From positions 311,074-375,073 of the forward strand of contig NZ_LMPZ01000001.1 in the NCBI RefSeq assembly GCF_001424025.1: 64,000 nucleotides of DNA. The letters are read 5' to 3'. Each line of letters begins with the position of its first letter. Within the stretch, counting starts at the first letter, position 1. Shown one piece after another: positions 19,482 to 28,150 of this stretch. Below the pieces are notes generated by a model that had not been told where the DNA came from, made no database searches, and worked only from the letters and a program-made list of their open reading frames with translations. The translations under genes were made by a program, and so were the position numbers. The stretch comes from Brevundimonas sp. Leaf363. GTDB taxonomy: Bacteria; Pseudomonadota; Alphaproteobacteria; Caulobacterales; Caulobacteraceae.

Positions 19482-21639
19482 AGCCCATGCGGCCGCCGAA
19501 CTTGCGTTCCGAGCGGTCGATGAAGGTCGGCGTCTCGTAGACGGTGGTGAAGCCGAAGTCGTCCAGCAGGTCCCGGACCGTGGCCTGCAGGGCCCATTTG
19601 TCGGTCAGCTTGCGACGATAGCCCAGATTGATCATGCCGCCGCCCTGACGCTCGCCCTGGGCCATCAGGGTGTCGCCGATGAAGAAGCCGGAGACCTGCA
19701 GGAAGTCGCGGTCGGTCGGCTGCCAGTTCAGCGAGGCGCGGGCGCTGTAGGCCGTGGCCGAGCGGTCATCGCCGCCCGCGATGCCGGCGGCGTCGATCTG
19801 CTGATAGAAGATGTTGGCGCTGGCGTTGTAACGCAGGGTCGAGGTGAAGCGGCCCGACGCCACCAGTTCCAGCCCGGTGTTGGTGGAGGCGCCCAGATTT
19901 TCGGGCCGCGTCAGGAAGACGCCGTCGCCCAGATCCGTGACCGTGTCGGTGAAGGCGCCCTTGGTGTCGCGGTAGTAGAGGGTGGCCTGGTAGAAGGTCT
20001 GGCCCTGGCGATGTTGCCAGGCGGCCTCGAAGGCGTCGGTGGTCTGAGGCTCCAGGTCCGGATTGCCCGAGTTCAGGTTCAGCGGATCCTGATACGAGAT
20101 CGCGGGGTTGAGCTGGTTCAGGTCCGGCCGCTGGATGCGGCGGCTGTAGCTGAAGTTCAGGCTGTCGTTCTCGGTCAGCTGGTACTGGGCGTGCAGGGTC
20201 GGATAGAGGCGGAAATAGTCCTGCGAGGCGCGGTCGCCGGTCGTGACCTGCTCCACGTCGATATTGGCCTGTTCGGCGCGCAGGCCGAACTGGACGCCCC
20301 ACTTCTCGCCGAACTTGCGCTCATAGGTGGCGTAGGCGGCGTGGACCGTCTGTTCCGCCTCGAACAGGTTGGTCGCGCTGGGCACGGGGACCAGGGCGCC
20401 GGGGGCGTCGCCGATCGAATAGGCGTTGTCCTGGGTGGGCCGGTCGATCTTCAGCTCATAGCCGAGGCGCAGCTTGCCGTCGTCCGACAGCGGCCGGACA
20501 TAGGCGCTGGTGAAGCCGATGGTCTCGCTCTCGCTGGTGTTGTTGAGCCGCTGATAGGTCGGGTCGGCGGCGGGCGTGAGGTAGGTCAGGGTCGACAGGC
20601 TGTCGATGTCGAAGCTGCCAGCGTCGTAGCGGATCTCGTTCGACCACTCGTGCCCCTGGTCGTCGAACTGGCGCAGGACGCGGGCGGTGGCGCCCCAGTT
20701 GGAGCCCTCGAAACCGCCCGAGCCGTCGCGGCGGTAGCGGGTGACCACCGCGCCCGAAGCGTCCTCGGCCTCGAAGGTCTCCAGGCTGACGCCGTCGTTG
20801 ATCTGGAAGCGGCTGGCGCGCAGTTCGCCGGTCAGCTGGGTCTTGTCGTCCAGCCGGTATTCGGCCGTGAAGCGGGCGTTGCCGCTGTCGAAGGCGCCGG
20901 AGTTCAGCTGGGTCTGGCGGCTGGGCAGGAAGTCACCCGTGTCCTCGTCCAGGGTCTCGCGGGTGCGGAACAGGTTCTGTTCGCCCACGTCATGACGCAG
21001 GCCGATGTCGCCCGACAGGGTCAGCTTGTCGCGCTGCCAGCTCATGTTGGCGCCGGCGTTCCAGCGGCCTTCGGCGCCGACGTTGGCGCGGATGGAGCCG
21101 GAGTAGACGCTGCCCGGCTTCACGGCCGTGGGCTTGGTGATCAGGTTAATGACGCCGCCCGAACCCTCCGGGCTGTAGGCGGCGGACGGGTTGGTCATGA
21201 CCTCGATGCGCGCATACTGGTCGGCCGGCAGCTGCAGCACGGCGTTGGCGCGGCTCTGGCCGGCGAAGATGGCCGAGGGGCGGCCGTCGACCAGGATGGT
21301 GACATTGCTGTCGCCGCGCAGGGAGACGTTGCCGGACGGGTCGACGTCGACCGAGGGGATGTTGCGCAGGGCGTCGGCCAGGGCGCCGGTCTGGGCCTGG
21401 ACGTCGTCGGCCAGGCTATAGCTGACGGCGTCGATCGAGGCGCGGACGGTGGACTGGGTCGCGGTGACGACGACGTCCTCGACGGTCGATTCCTCCTCGG
21501 GCGCGGCCTCGTCGGGCGTCTGGGGTGCGGGCGCTTCGTCGGTCTGGGCGGGGGCCGGGGCGGGAACGTCCTGCGCGAAGGCGGGACCCGAGACAAGCGC
21601 GAGCGCCGAGGCGGCCAGAAGCAGCGAACGATACGACAT
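19396..21639 (-). CDS. TonB-dependent outer-membrane receptor (outer-membrane beta-barrel family)
   Basis: A 747-residue outer-membrane protein. The signal peptide MSYRSLLLAASALALVSG ends at AFAQD. A Pro/Glu-rich linker is followed by a TonB-box-like VEDVVVTAT and a plug domain (ADALRNIPSVDVDPSGNVSLRGDSNVTILVDGRP is the central plug core). The rest is barrel with many aromatic-rich strands. The short plug and barrel style fit the PF14905-type group rather than classical siderophore receptors; the ligand is unknown. The C-terminus extends past the last aromatic strand (TYTF) by about 18 residues and does not end in the usual Phe. Confidence 0.88.
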   Translation of the reverse strand: MSYRSLLLAASALALVSGPAFAQDVPAPAPAQTDEAPAPQTPDEAAPEEESTVEDVVVTATQSTVRASIDAVSYSLADDVQAQTGALADALRNIPSVDVDPSGNVSLRGDSNVTILVDGRPSAIFAGQSRANAVLQLPADQYARIEVMTNPSAAYSPEGSGGVINLITKPTAVKPGSVYSGSIRANVGAEGRWNAGANMSWQRDKLTLSGDIGLRHDVGEQNLFRTRETLDEDTGDFLPSRQTQLNSGAFDSGNARFTAEYRLDDKTQLTGELRASRFQINDGVSLETFEAEDASGAVVTRYRRDGSGGFEGSNWGATARVLRQFDDQGHEWSNEIRYDAGSFDIDSLSTLTYLTPAADPTYQRLNNTSESETIGFTSAYVRPLSDDGKLRLGYELKIDRPTQDNAYSIGDAPGALVPVPSATNLFEAEQTVHAAYATYERKFGEKWGVQFGLRAEQANIDVEQVTTGDRASQDYFRLYPTLHAQYQLTENDSLNFSYSRRIQRPDLNQLNPAISYQDPLNLNSGNPDLEPQTTDAFEAAWQHRQGQTFYQATLYYRDTKGAFTDTVTDLGDGVFLTRPENLGASTNTGLELVASGRFTSTLRYNASANIFYQQIDAAGIAGGDDRSATAYSARASLNWQPTDRDFLQVSGFFIGDTLMAQGERQGGGMINLGYRRKLTDKWALQATVRDLLDDFGFTTVYETPTFIDRSERKFGGRMGFIGLTYTFGAVNPRRQEQFDFSGGQQGQ

Positions 21640-21790
21640 AGAGATATCCCCGGGCGCGCTTGGTGCGCCTGGCGCTCAGGTAACAGCCGACAGGGTTCAG
21701 ACCGAGTTACTTCCGCTTCATGTTGATGACAGTTCCCCTGGGCGGGAGAGGTTCATCAACGCCCGGGCAGCCCTGGATGCCGATCCTCCG

Positions 21791-22543
21791 CTAGCGGACG
21801 ATCTCCATCAGCTCCAGCTTGGCTTCCTGTTTCGGCCACGGGAGAACGAGGCGCCAGCGGCTCTCGCCGATGCGTTCCAGCACGCCGATCTGATCGCGCT
21901 CGGGCATCTGGCCGTAGGCGGGGTACCCCGCCTCGTCGGCGCCCCAAGCCTGGGCCCCGACATAGACCAGCTGACGGTCCGTGTGCGGATAGAGCAGCCC
22001 GCGCGTGCGCTGTGAGCCCGTGGTCTTGGTCAGAACCAGGTCGCCGCCGGGCGTCAGTTCGATCGAGCAGCGGAAGGCGGGATATTGCACATAGGCCAGG
22101 CCCCCGGCGCCCTCGCCCATGGTCCCCAGCTTGATGGTGCGGCAGCGATAGGTTCCCGGCGGCGGCTGCAGGCGGCCGGGCAGGCCGGCGTTGGGATCGA
22201 CCAGCGGGCCGAGGGCTTCGACCTGGCTGGAGAAGCCGGCGTCTTCGGCCTGGGCGCGGGCCAGGCGCCACGCCTGATCCAGACGGCCCAGGCGGGCCGC
22301 GTCGTCCGGGCTGGCGACCGAGCGCCAGTCCGACGCGCCGCCCTGCTCGCCCGGCGTCGGCGCGGACGGCGCAGGGACTGGCGCGGGGTCGGCGGAGGCC
22401 TCTGGCGCGGACTGGCCGGGAACGCCCTGGGCGGGCTCTGAGACGGCGGGCGACTGTTCCGCCGGGCTGTTCGGGCGATTGTCGCCACAGGCGGCCGTTG
22501 CCAGAACGGCGAGGCTGGCGAAGGCTAGGGCGTGACGCGGCAT
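21791..22543 (-). CDS. DUF4893 lipoprotein (paralog 1)
   Basis: A 250-residue predicted lipoprotein. The signal peptide MPRHALAFASLAVLATAAC has a lipobox cysteine at residue 19, followed by a long Pro/Ala/Ser-rich linker. The DUF4893 domain begins at DWRSVASPDDAARLGRLDQAW and includes the conserved TYRCRTIKLG, FRCSIE and TGSQRTRGLLYP segments, ending in RWRLVLPWPKQEAKLELMEIV. Function is unknown. ATG 22543 has a GGAG 9 bases upstream and gives a proper signal peptide; the upstream ATG at 22615 does not. A paralog lies on the other side of the monooxygenase gene. Confidence 0.8.
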   Translation of the reverse strand: MPRHALAFASLAVLATAACGDNRPNSPAEQSPAVSEPAQGVPGQSAPEASADPAPVPAPSAPTPGEQGGASDWRSVASPDDAARLGRLDQAWRLARAQAEDAGFSSQVEALGPLVDPNAGLPGRLQPPPGTYRCRTIKLGTMGEGAGGLAYVQYPAFRCSIELTPGGDLVLTKTTGSQRTRGLLYPHTDRQLVYVGAQAWGADEAGYPAYGQMPERDQIGVLERIGESRWRLVLPWPKQEAKLELMEIVR

Positions 22544-22621
22544 GGGGGCGCTCCGGCTAAGTCGAGTGTTCGACAACGGCCGGGCGGCGGGAGCGTTCAC
22601 CGTAGCCCTCCCCAAACGACC

Positions 22622-23812
22622 TCATCGCCCTGCGCGCGGATCCAGCAGCAGGCCCGAAACGACGGCGGCCAGCAGGCGCGCGGCGCCGGGGGCGCGGGCG
22701 ACAGGACCCAGGACATGGTCGCGGACCCAGGGCAGGACGCGGCCGTCGGATTGATAGAAGGGCGTGAAGCCGAGACTGAGCGCCTGATAGAGGCGGATGT
22801 GCCAGCGACGGCGACGGGCGTAGGCGCCGAGCGCGGCGTCGAGGTCGCTGTGGGCGATCAGGCTGTCGGCCAGGGCGGCGGCGTCCAGCAGACCCATGTT
22901 CACGCCCTGGCCCAGCTGGGGGCTGGTGGAATGGGCGGCGTCGCCGATGACGGCGAGGCGCGGGCCGACCGGGCGGGCCAGGGTGTGGTGGCCGTAGCGC
23001 GCGAGCGTCAGCTGGTCCGGCTCGGTGATCGTCTCGAGGAGGGGCGCGGTCTCGGGCCAGAGGGACAGGACCTCGGCCTTCCACGCGTCGAGACCGGCCG
23101 CGATCCAGGCGGGGTGGTCTTCGGCCTTCAGGCTCCAGAAGAAGCAGGCGAGCGGTTCGGGGGCTTCGGGGCGGCGGCCGATGGGCAGGACGCCGATCAT
23201 CTTCTCCGCGCCCCGGTAAACCTGTTGCAGGGCGGCGGGGTCGAAGGGGGCGCCCGGCCAGGGAACGGTGGCCCAAAGGGCCCCATACTTCAGGTCGAGC
23301 CGGCGAGCGCCGAGCGCCTTTGCGATAGGTGAACGGGCGCCCGAGGCGTCGATGACCAGATCGAAGCCGGCGCTGGTGGAGCCGTCGTCGCGGATCAGGC
23401 GGCCGTTGTCGGCGCCGGTGACGCACCAATCGGTCTCGAAGGTCACGCCTGCATCGAGGCTGGCCTGATGCAGGACGTGGAACAGGGCGGCGCGGTGAAC
23501 GCCGAGGGACTGGCGGGGGCGGGCCAGGTCGCTGTAGCGGACGTCGAGCACCACGCGACCATTTGGATGGGGGCCGGTCGGACGGGCGCGGCCGATGATG
23601 TGGTCGATGGGCTGGGCGAGGTGGGCGACGGCCTCGGTCAGGTTCAGGCTGTCGAGGACCGACAGGCCGGTCGGCTGCAGCATGAAGCCGGCGCCGACGG
23701 GTTTCGGCTGATCGAACCGCTCATGGACGACGACGCGGCGGCCGTGGCGCGCCAGCATCAGGGCGACGGCGAGGCCCGATGGACCGGCGCCGACGACCGC
23801 GATGTCCTGAAT
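22622..23812 (-). CDS. FAD-dependent monooxygenase with a non-standard start codon
   Basis: Aromatic-ring-hydroxylase type flavoprotein of about 396 residues. The first ATG in frame (23758) lies after the FAD-binding motif; the nucleotide-binding sequence IAVVGAGPSGLAVALMLARHG is encoded upstream of it. Between the in-frame stop at 23839-23837 and that motif there is no ATG, GTG or TTG, so translation must begin at ATT 23812, ATC 23806 or CTG 23824. I give the ATT start, which lies immediately downstream of the DUF4893 stop codon. The second FAD motif AVIGDAAHSTSPQLGQGVNMGLLDA is clear. Flanked by two DUF4893 lipoprotein genes on the same strand. Substrate unknown. Confidence 0.78.
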   Translation of the reverse strand: MQDIAVVGAGPSGLAVALMLARHGRRVVVHERFDQPKPVGAGFMLQPTGLSVLDSLNLTEAVAHLAQPIDHIIGRARPTGPHPNGRVVLDVRYSDLARPRQSLGVHRAALFHVLHQASLDAGVTFETDWCVTGADNGRLIRDDGSTSAGFDLVIDASGARSPIAKALGARRLDLKYGALWATVPWPGAPFDPAALQQVYRGAEKMIGVLPIGRRPEAPEPLACFFWSLKAEDHPAWIAAGLDAWKAEVLSLWPETAPLLETITEPDQLTLARYGHHTLARPVGPRLAVIGDAAHSTSPQLGQGVNMGLLDAAALADSLIAHSDLDAALGAYARRRRWHIRLYQALSLGFTPFYQSDGRVLPWVRDHVLGPVARAPGAARLLAAVVSGLLLDPRAGR

Positions 23813-23813
23813 C

Positions 23814-24464
23814 TCAGGCGGCAGGGACCAGCTCGATCAGGTCGAGATTGCTCTCGTTCTGCGGCCAGGGCAGGACCAGGCGCCAGCGACGATCGTCAAT
23901 GCGCTCGACGATGGCGACGAGATCGCGTTCCGGCCGCTGGCCGTAGGAGTTGGCGGCGGGCTCAGAGGCCAAGGCCATCGACCCCAGCATCACCATGTGG
24001 CGGGCGTTCTCGGGGAACAGCAGGCCGGCCGGGCGCTGAGAGCCCGTCAACTTCGTGAAGCGCAGGCCGCGCGGCGTCTGTTCGATACGGCAGGCGAACC
24101 AGCCATAGACGACGTAGCCGAGGCCCTGCTCGCCGCCCTGCGAGCCCAGTTTGACGGTGCGGCAGCGATAGTCGCCGGCGGGCGGCGTGACGTTGGCGCG
24201 TCCGGCGTCCGGGTCGATCAGGTCGCCCAGGCTGTTCAGATCGCCCGAGCCCTGAAGGCGGCGGGCCTGTTCCAGCGCCAGCGTCCAGGCGGCGTCGACG
24301 CGCTGGTATCGGTCGCGGTCGTTGGCGGTGATGACGCCGCGCCAGTCCATCAGGACCTGACCCGGCTGGGTCGGCGGCGGCGGAGCCGGCGGCGTGGAGG
24401 CGCAGGCCGCCAGGGTGGCGGCGCAGGCGACGATCAGGATGCGGGATCGGACAGGACGGCGCAT
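23814..24464 (-). CDS. DUF4893 lipoprotein (paralog 2)
   Basis: A 216-residue predicted lipoprotein with signal peptide and lipobox (AATLAAC, cysteine at about residue 21) and a short proline linker. The DUF4893 domain starts at DWRGVITANDRDRYQRVDAAW and matches paralog 1 in layout: DYRCRTVKLG, FACRIEQTPRG, TGSQRPAGLLFP, and the C-terminal RWRLVLPWPQNESNLDLIELV. The shorter linker is the main difference. Its stop codon is directly followed by the FAD monooxygenase coding region. Confidence 0.8.
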   Translation of the reverse strand: MRRPVRSRILIVACAATLAACASTPPAPPPPTQPGQVLMDWRGVITANDRDRYQRVDAAWTLALEQARRLQGSGDLNSLGDLIDPDAGRANVTPPAGDYRCRTVKLGSQGGEQGLGYVVYGWFACRIEQTPRGLRFTKLTGSQRPAGLLFPENARHMVMLGSMALASEPAANSYGQRPERDLVAIVERIDDRRWRLVLPWPQNESNLDLIELVPAA

Positions 24465-24496
24465 GGCCGTCTAAAGGCCGCGCGGGGCGGCCGAGG

Positions 24497-25798
24497 TCAA
24501 GCCGCTTCCTCCAGGCCGCCCGCCTCCTGGCCGATCAGGGGCGCCAGAGCCAGGGCCAGGGCGTCGGCCAGGGCGGCGATGTCCAGCGGCTTGGCCAGGT
24601 AGTCGACGAAGCCAGCCTCCAGTCCGCGGCGTCGGTCGTCGGCCAGGGCGCGGGCGGACAGGGCCAGTACCGGCGTGTCCTGGGTCAGCGGCTCCTGCGC
24701 CAGGCGGCGACGCAGCTCGAAACCGTCCATGCCGGGCAGGTTGATGTCCGTCAGGACGACGTCGGGGCGCAGGTCACGGGCCAAGGCCAGACCCTGAAAG
24801 CCGTCCTCCGCGACGTGGAGGCTCAGCTGCGGTCCGATCAGGCCGAGCACCCGCCGCATCAGAGCGATGTTGGAAGCGTTGTCCTCGACATAGAGCAGGG
24901 TCGCGGCCGGCAGGGTGCGAGGGGGCGCCGGAACGATGCGCGGCAGGTCCGGGGCGGCCTGTGCGACAGGCAGGGTCAGGGTGAAGGTGGATCCCTCGCC
25001 CGGGCGGCTGACGGCGTGCAGGTCGCCCTCCATGGCCTGCGCCAGGGCGCGGCCGACCGCCAGCCCGGCCCCCGATCCGGGCCCGGCGGCGTCGCTGAAG
25101 GGCTGGAACAGGTCCGCCATGCGGTCGTCGGGCACGCCCAGGCCGGTGTCGTGCACGCAGACGACGGCGCAGCCCTGCTGGGCGCGGACCTCGACATAGA
25201 CGGCGCCGCCGGGGCGGTTCGTGGCGATGGCGTTGGCGACCAGGGTCATCAGCAGTTGGCGCAGGCGGCTTCGGTCTGCGCGGACGACGGGGCCGGCGCC
25301 GGGCTTGGGCGCGTTCAGGATGACGCCCGCGGCCTCGGCCTCGGGCCGCAGCCGGTCGCAGACCTGCCGGGCAATCAGGCGAGGATCGACGCGCTCGGGC
25401 GCCAAGGGCAACACGCCCGCCTGCAACCGCGCGAGATCAGACACCTCGTCCAGCAGCGACAGCAGCGCGCGGCCGGACGCTAGGATCTGGTCCACGGCCT
25501 GGGCCTGACGGACGGTCAGAGGCTCCTGGGCCCGGTTCAGGCGCATCAGCTCGGAAAAGCCGATGACCGCGTTCAGCGGCGTGCGCGCCTCGACCGCCAG
25601 TCCGGAGACGAGCGCGGCGGCGTCGTGATCGGCGCCCACGCGGCGCTCCAGCGCCGCTTCCGCCGCCGCCAGCCGGTTTTCCAGATCCCAGGCGCGAGCG
25701 GCGGCGGGATGCGGCGCGGTGCGCGCCTTCAACCAAAGACGCAGGCCCGCGAACCCGGTGGCCAGGATTGCGCTGAGCAGAAGCAGGATCAGTTGCAT
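24497..25798 (-). CDS. Hybrid histidine kinase-like protein lacking the H-box histidine
   Basis: A 433-residue membrane-anchored protein with one N-terminal helix (residues 2-22), a HisKA-like dimerisation domain, an HATPase domain and a C-terminal receiver. In the H-box the usual HELRTPL reads VEARTPL: the phospho-accepting histidine is Val69 and the Leu is Ala71. The ATPase domain keeps an N-box asparagine (VANAIATN), DTGLGVP and a G2-like GSGAGLAVGRAL. The receiver has YVEDN, the acceptor aspartate in VLTDINLPGMDG and the conserved lysine (AKPLDI). It probably cannot autophosphorylate at the normal site; it may act as a scaffold or ATP sensor, or be phosphorylated by another kinase. Confidence 0.85.
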   Translation of the reverse strand: MQLILLLLSAILATGFAGLRLWLKARTAPHPAAARAWDLENRLAAAEAALERRVGADHDAAALVSGLAVEARTPLNAVIGFSELMRLNRAQEPLTVRQAQAVDQILASGRALLSLLDEVSDLARLQAGVLPLAPERVDPRLIARQVCDRLRPEAEAAGVILNAPKPGAGPVVRADRSRLRQLLMTLVANAIATNRPGGAVYVEVRAQQGCAVVCVHDTGLGVPDDRMADLFQPFSDAAGPGSGAGLAVGRALAQAMEGDLHAVSRPGEGSTFTLTLPVAQAAPDLPRIVPAPPRTLPAATLLYVEDNASNIALMRRVLGLIGPQLSLHVAEDGFQGLALARDLRPDVVLTDINLPGMDGFELRRRLAQEPLTQDTPVLALSARALADDRRRGLEAGFVDYLAKPLDIAALADALALALAPLIGQEAGGLEEAA

Positions 25799-25893
25799 GG
25801 ACCATGTTCCCCGAAATGAGGATGCACGGTGGCACGCGTCGGTTGCCGAAAGTTGAACAAATCGCGCAAAGGTTGCGCGGCGTATTCCTGGTC

Positions 25894-26862
25894 TTAGGCT
25901 TCCGTATCGGCGGCGGCCGCGCGGCGACGTGGGGCGCGGGTGCGCTTCGGCGCCTCCTCGACCGGCTCGCCCGGAGTCGCGTCTTCGGCGGTTTCCGAGG
26001 CGGTCGCTTCGGCCGCCGGCTTGCGCGTCGCGCGGCTGGGCCGCGTCAGGAAGCCGGGCAGGGCGTCGCCGTCGGTCGTCTCCACGGGCGTGGGTGCGGG
26101 CGCGCTTTCGGCGACGGTCTCCGCCGGCTGTTCGGCGTCGGCGCCGCCGATCTCGCCGTCGTCGTCCCGACGATAGCGCTCGTCACGGCGACGTTCCCAG
26201 CGTTCGCGGCGGGTCTCGCGGCGGCCGCCCTCGCGGGGCTCGCCATCGGCGCGCGGTTCGCCGCCCTGGCCCTGGCTCTGGCCGTCGCCCTGAGGCTGCG
26301 CAGCGCGCGGCTCACGAGCCTCGCGCGGTTCGCGGTTCTGATAGTCGCGGTTCTGATAGTCCCGGTCGCGATCCCGGGGCTGATCGCGGTTCTGGTCGCG
26401 ATTCTGGGTCTCGCCGCGCTCGGACTGTTCGGCCTGACGCTGGGCGCGTTCGGCCTCGTACTGGGCCTGACGTTCGGCGGCCTGCTGGGCGGCCAGGAAG
26501 GCGGCGGCCTGGGCGCCGCTCTCGTCCTCGAAGTCGATGTCGAAGCCCTGGTTGGACAGTTCGCGCTGAGCGATCTCGCTGACCGGGCGGGCCGGCTGCA
26601 GGGCGCGCAGGACGCGGAAATAGTGCTCGGCGTGCTGGAGATAGTTCTCGGCCAGAACGCGGTCGCCGCCGGACGTCGCGTCGCGCGCCAGCTGCATGTA
26701 GCGCTCATAGACGGTCTGGGCGTTGCCCCGGACCTTGATGTTCTCGGGGCCCTGGGAGTCCCACGAACGGTTCGGATTGGCGCTGTTGGCGTTGCCGCCG
26801 TTGCCGCCGCCGGGCTTGCGATTGCGCCCGCGCTGCCGCTTCATGCCCTTGAAATCTCTCAT
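25894..26862 (-). CDS. DUF4167 domain protein
   Basis: A 322-residue, highly charged protein. The N-terminus is basic and RNA-binding-like (KRQRGRNRKPGGG), followed by the DUF4167 helical core SWDSQGPENIKVRGNAQTVYERYMQLARDATSGGDRVLAENYLQHAEHYFRVL (conserved VRG and tandem YxxxA helices). Beyond about residue 135 it is disordered, rich in Arg, Asp, Gln and Glu with short RDRD/YQNRD repeats. The family is alphaproteobacterial and commonly next to prmC, as here. No established function. The position of the M relative to KRQRGR matches other members. Confidence 0.88.
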   Translation of the reverse strand: MRDFKGMKRQRGRNRKPGGGNGGNANSANPNRSWDSQGPENIKVRGNAQTVYERYMQLARDATSGGDRVLAENYLQHAEHYFRVLRALQPARPVSEIAQRELSNQGFDIDFEDESGAQAAAFLAAQQAAERQAQYEAERAQRQAEQSERGETQNRDQNRDQPRDRDRDYQNRDYQNREPREAREPRAAQPQGDGQSQGQGGEPRADGEPREGGRRETRRERWERRRDERYRRDDDGEIGGADAEQPAETVAESAPAPTPVETTDGDALPGFLTRPSRATRKPAAEATASETAEDATPGEPVEEAPKRTRAPRRRAAAADTEA

Positions 26863-27143
26863 CGAGGCTACCGTCGCTTCTTGCCTGGGAGGCCCGACCG
26901 GCTCGCCTTGAGCCTGGTCGCGCCAGAGTGTTTCCGCTGCATCCGGGGCCGATCCCCGGGGTCACTGGTCGGAAAAGCCGTCGCCGCCGCCGAACGGTCC
27001 GCCCGGACCTGAAGCCCGAAGCCGTCGTTCGGCCCCACACGCGAAGCATCGGACAGGTCCGAAACGGCGCTAGAGTTGGGGAGACGCCCAAGACTTAGCG
27101 CGCCCCGAGGCGCTTTCCAAGGGAAGTTTTCCGCGAAGCCTCA
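26863..27143. other. Intergenic region between prmC and the DUF4167 gene
   Basis: A 281-base gap in a same-strand gene pair. It contains a short hairpin (CCGGGG 26943-26948 with CCCCGG 26954-26959) and a GCGCC/GGCGC hairpin near 27099-27112 followed by TTTCC on the plus strand, but no clear terminator or promoter motif. I see no coding sequence in it. Confidence 0.5.
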
Positions 27144-28019
27144 TCAGGCCGGGATCGGATTGGTCCGGGGATCGGGGCCGTTGGTGACGACGCGGTCGCG
27201 GTCGCCCAGGTCCTTGACGACGATGACGTCGCTGAAGCCGGCCGCCTCGAACAGCGCCTTGACCGCCGCACCCTGGTCCCAGCCGATCTCGACCGCGAAG
27301 GTTCCGCCCGGCTTCAGGATGCGTGCGACTTCCGGGGCCAGGTCGCGGTAGGCCTTGAGGCCGTCCTCGCCGCCGTCCAGCGCCAGATGCGGATCGTGCT
27401 CGCGCACCTCGGGATCCAGGCCGGCGATGTCGCCCGTCGGAATGTAGGGCGGGTTGGAGACGACCAGGTCGAAGCTGTGGTCGGCGAAACCGGCGCCCCA
27501 GTCGGTGCGGATGAAGGTGCAACGACCGTTCAGATCCAGATTGGCGGCGTTCTCGCGCGCCACGGCCAGGGCCTCGGTCGAGATGTCGGTGCCGACGCCC
27601 CGCGCGCCCCAGCGCTCGCTGAGGGCGGCCAGCAGGATGGCGCCCGAGCCGGTGCCCATGTCGATCATCTCGAACGCGCGCTCGGGCGGGAAGGCCAGCA
27701 GGATGACGTCCAGCAGGGTCTCGGTGTCCGGCCGGGGGCTGAGGACGTCGGGGGTGACGTTCAGGAAAATCTTCCAGAAGCCCTTTCGGCCCAGGATGCG
27801 CGACACCGGTTCGCGCTTCAGCCGGCGCTCGACAAAGGCCTCGTATGCGGCGCTCTGCTCGGGGCTGAGGGGGCGGTAGGGGTCGGTGATGATGTCGGTG
27901 CGCGAGACGCCGGCGGCCGCCTCCAGCAACAGGCGGGCGTCGATCGACGGGCTGTCGATGCGGGCGTCCTTGAGGCGGCCTTGCGCGCCCTTCCAGGCGG
28001 TCAGCAGGGTGTCGGACAT
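27144..28019 (-). CDS. prmC: Peptide chain release factor N5-glutamine methyltransferase
   Basis: Methylates the GGQ glutamine of release factors RF1/RF2 using SAM. The 291-residue product has the N-terminal helical domain (IDARLLLEAAAGV), the interdomain RREPVSRILGRKGFW-type motif (KREPVSRILGRKGFW), SAM-binding IDMGTGSGAILLAAL and the catalytic NPPY in DLVVSNPPYIPTGDI. The length is typical. prfA, its usual neighbour, is not upstream in this window; instead a divergent YihY/BrkB gene is found. Confidence 0.95.
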   Translation of the reverse strand: MSDTLLTAWKGAQGRLKDARIDSPSIDARLLLEAAAGVSRTDIITDPYRPLSPEQSAAYEAFVERRLKREPVSRILGRKGFWKIFLNVTPDVLSPRPDTETLLDVILLAFPPERAFEMIDMGTGSGAILLAALSERWGARGVGTDISTEALAVARENAANLDLNGRCTFIRTDWGAGFADHSFDLVVSNPPYIPTGDIAGLDPEVREHDPHLALDGGEDGLKAYRDLAPEVARILKPGGTFAVEIGWDQGAAVKALFEAAGFSDVIVVKDLGDRDRVVTNGPDPRTNPIPA

Positions 28020-28150
28020 GGGCGGCCTCCGGGCAGGCGGAAACGGCGGGGGGCCGTCCGGTCGGCGCCTCTCCTGCCTGACGACACCGAACCGGGCAAG
28101 ATCAGGCGGTCGGCGGGAACGTCCCCGCCAGCTTCGCCGTTAGCCCCTCC

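Noticed and set aside
25804..27012. Plus-strand frame of about 400 codons opposite the DUF4167 gene that looks like a hydrophobic membrane protein
   Set aside because: The hydrophobic stretches arise from the complement of the Arg/Asp/Gln-rich disordered region of DUF4167. DUF4167 has a recognised domain and fits its usual prmC neighbourhood.
26863..27143. Possible small gene or RNA in the 281-base prmC-DUF4167 gap
   Set aside because: No reading frame with a ribosome-binding site and no clear structured RNA; only weak hairpins.
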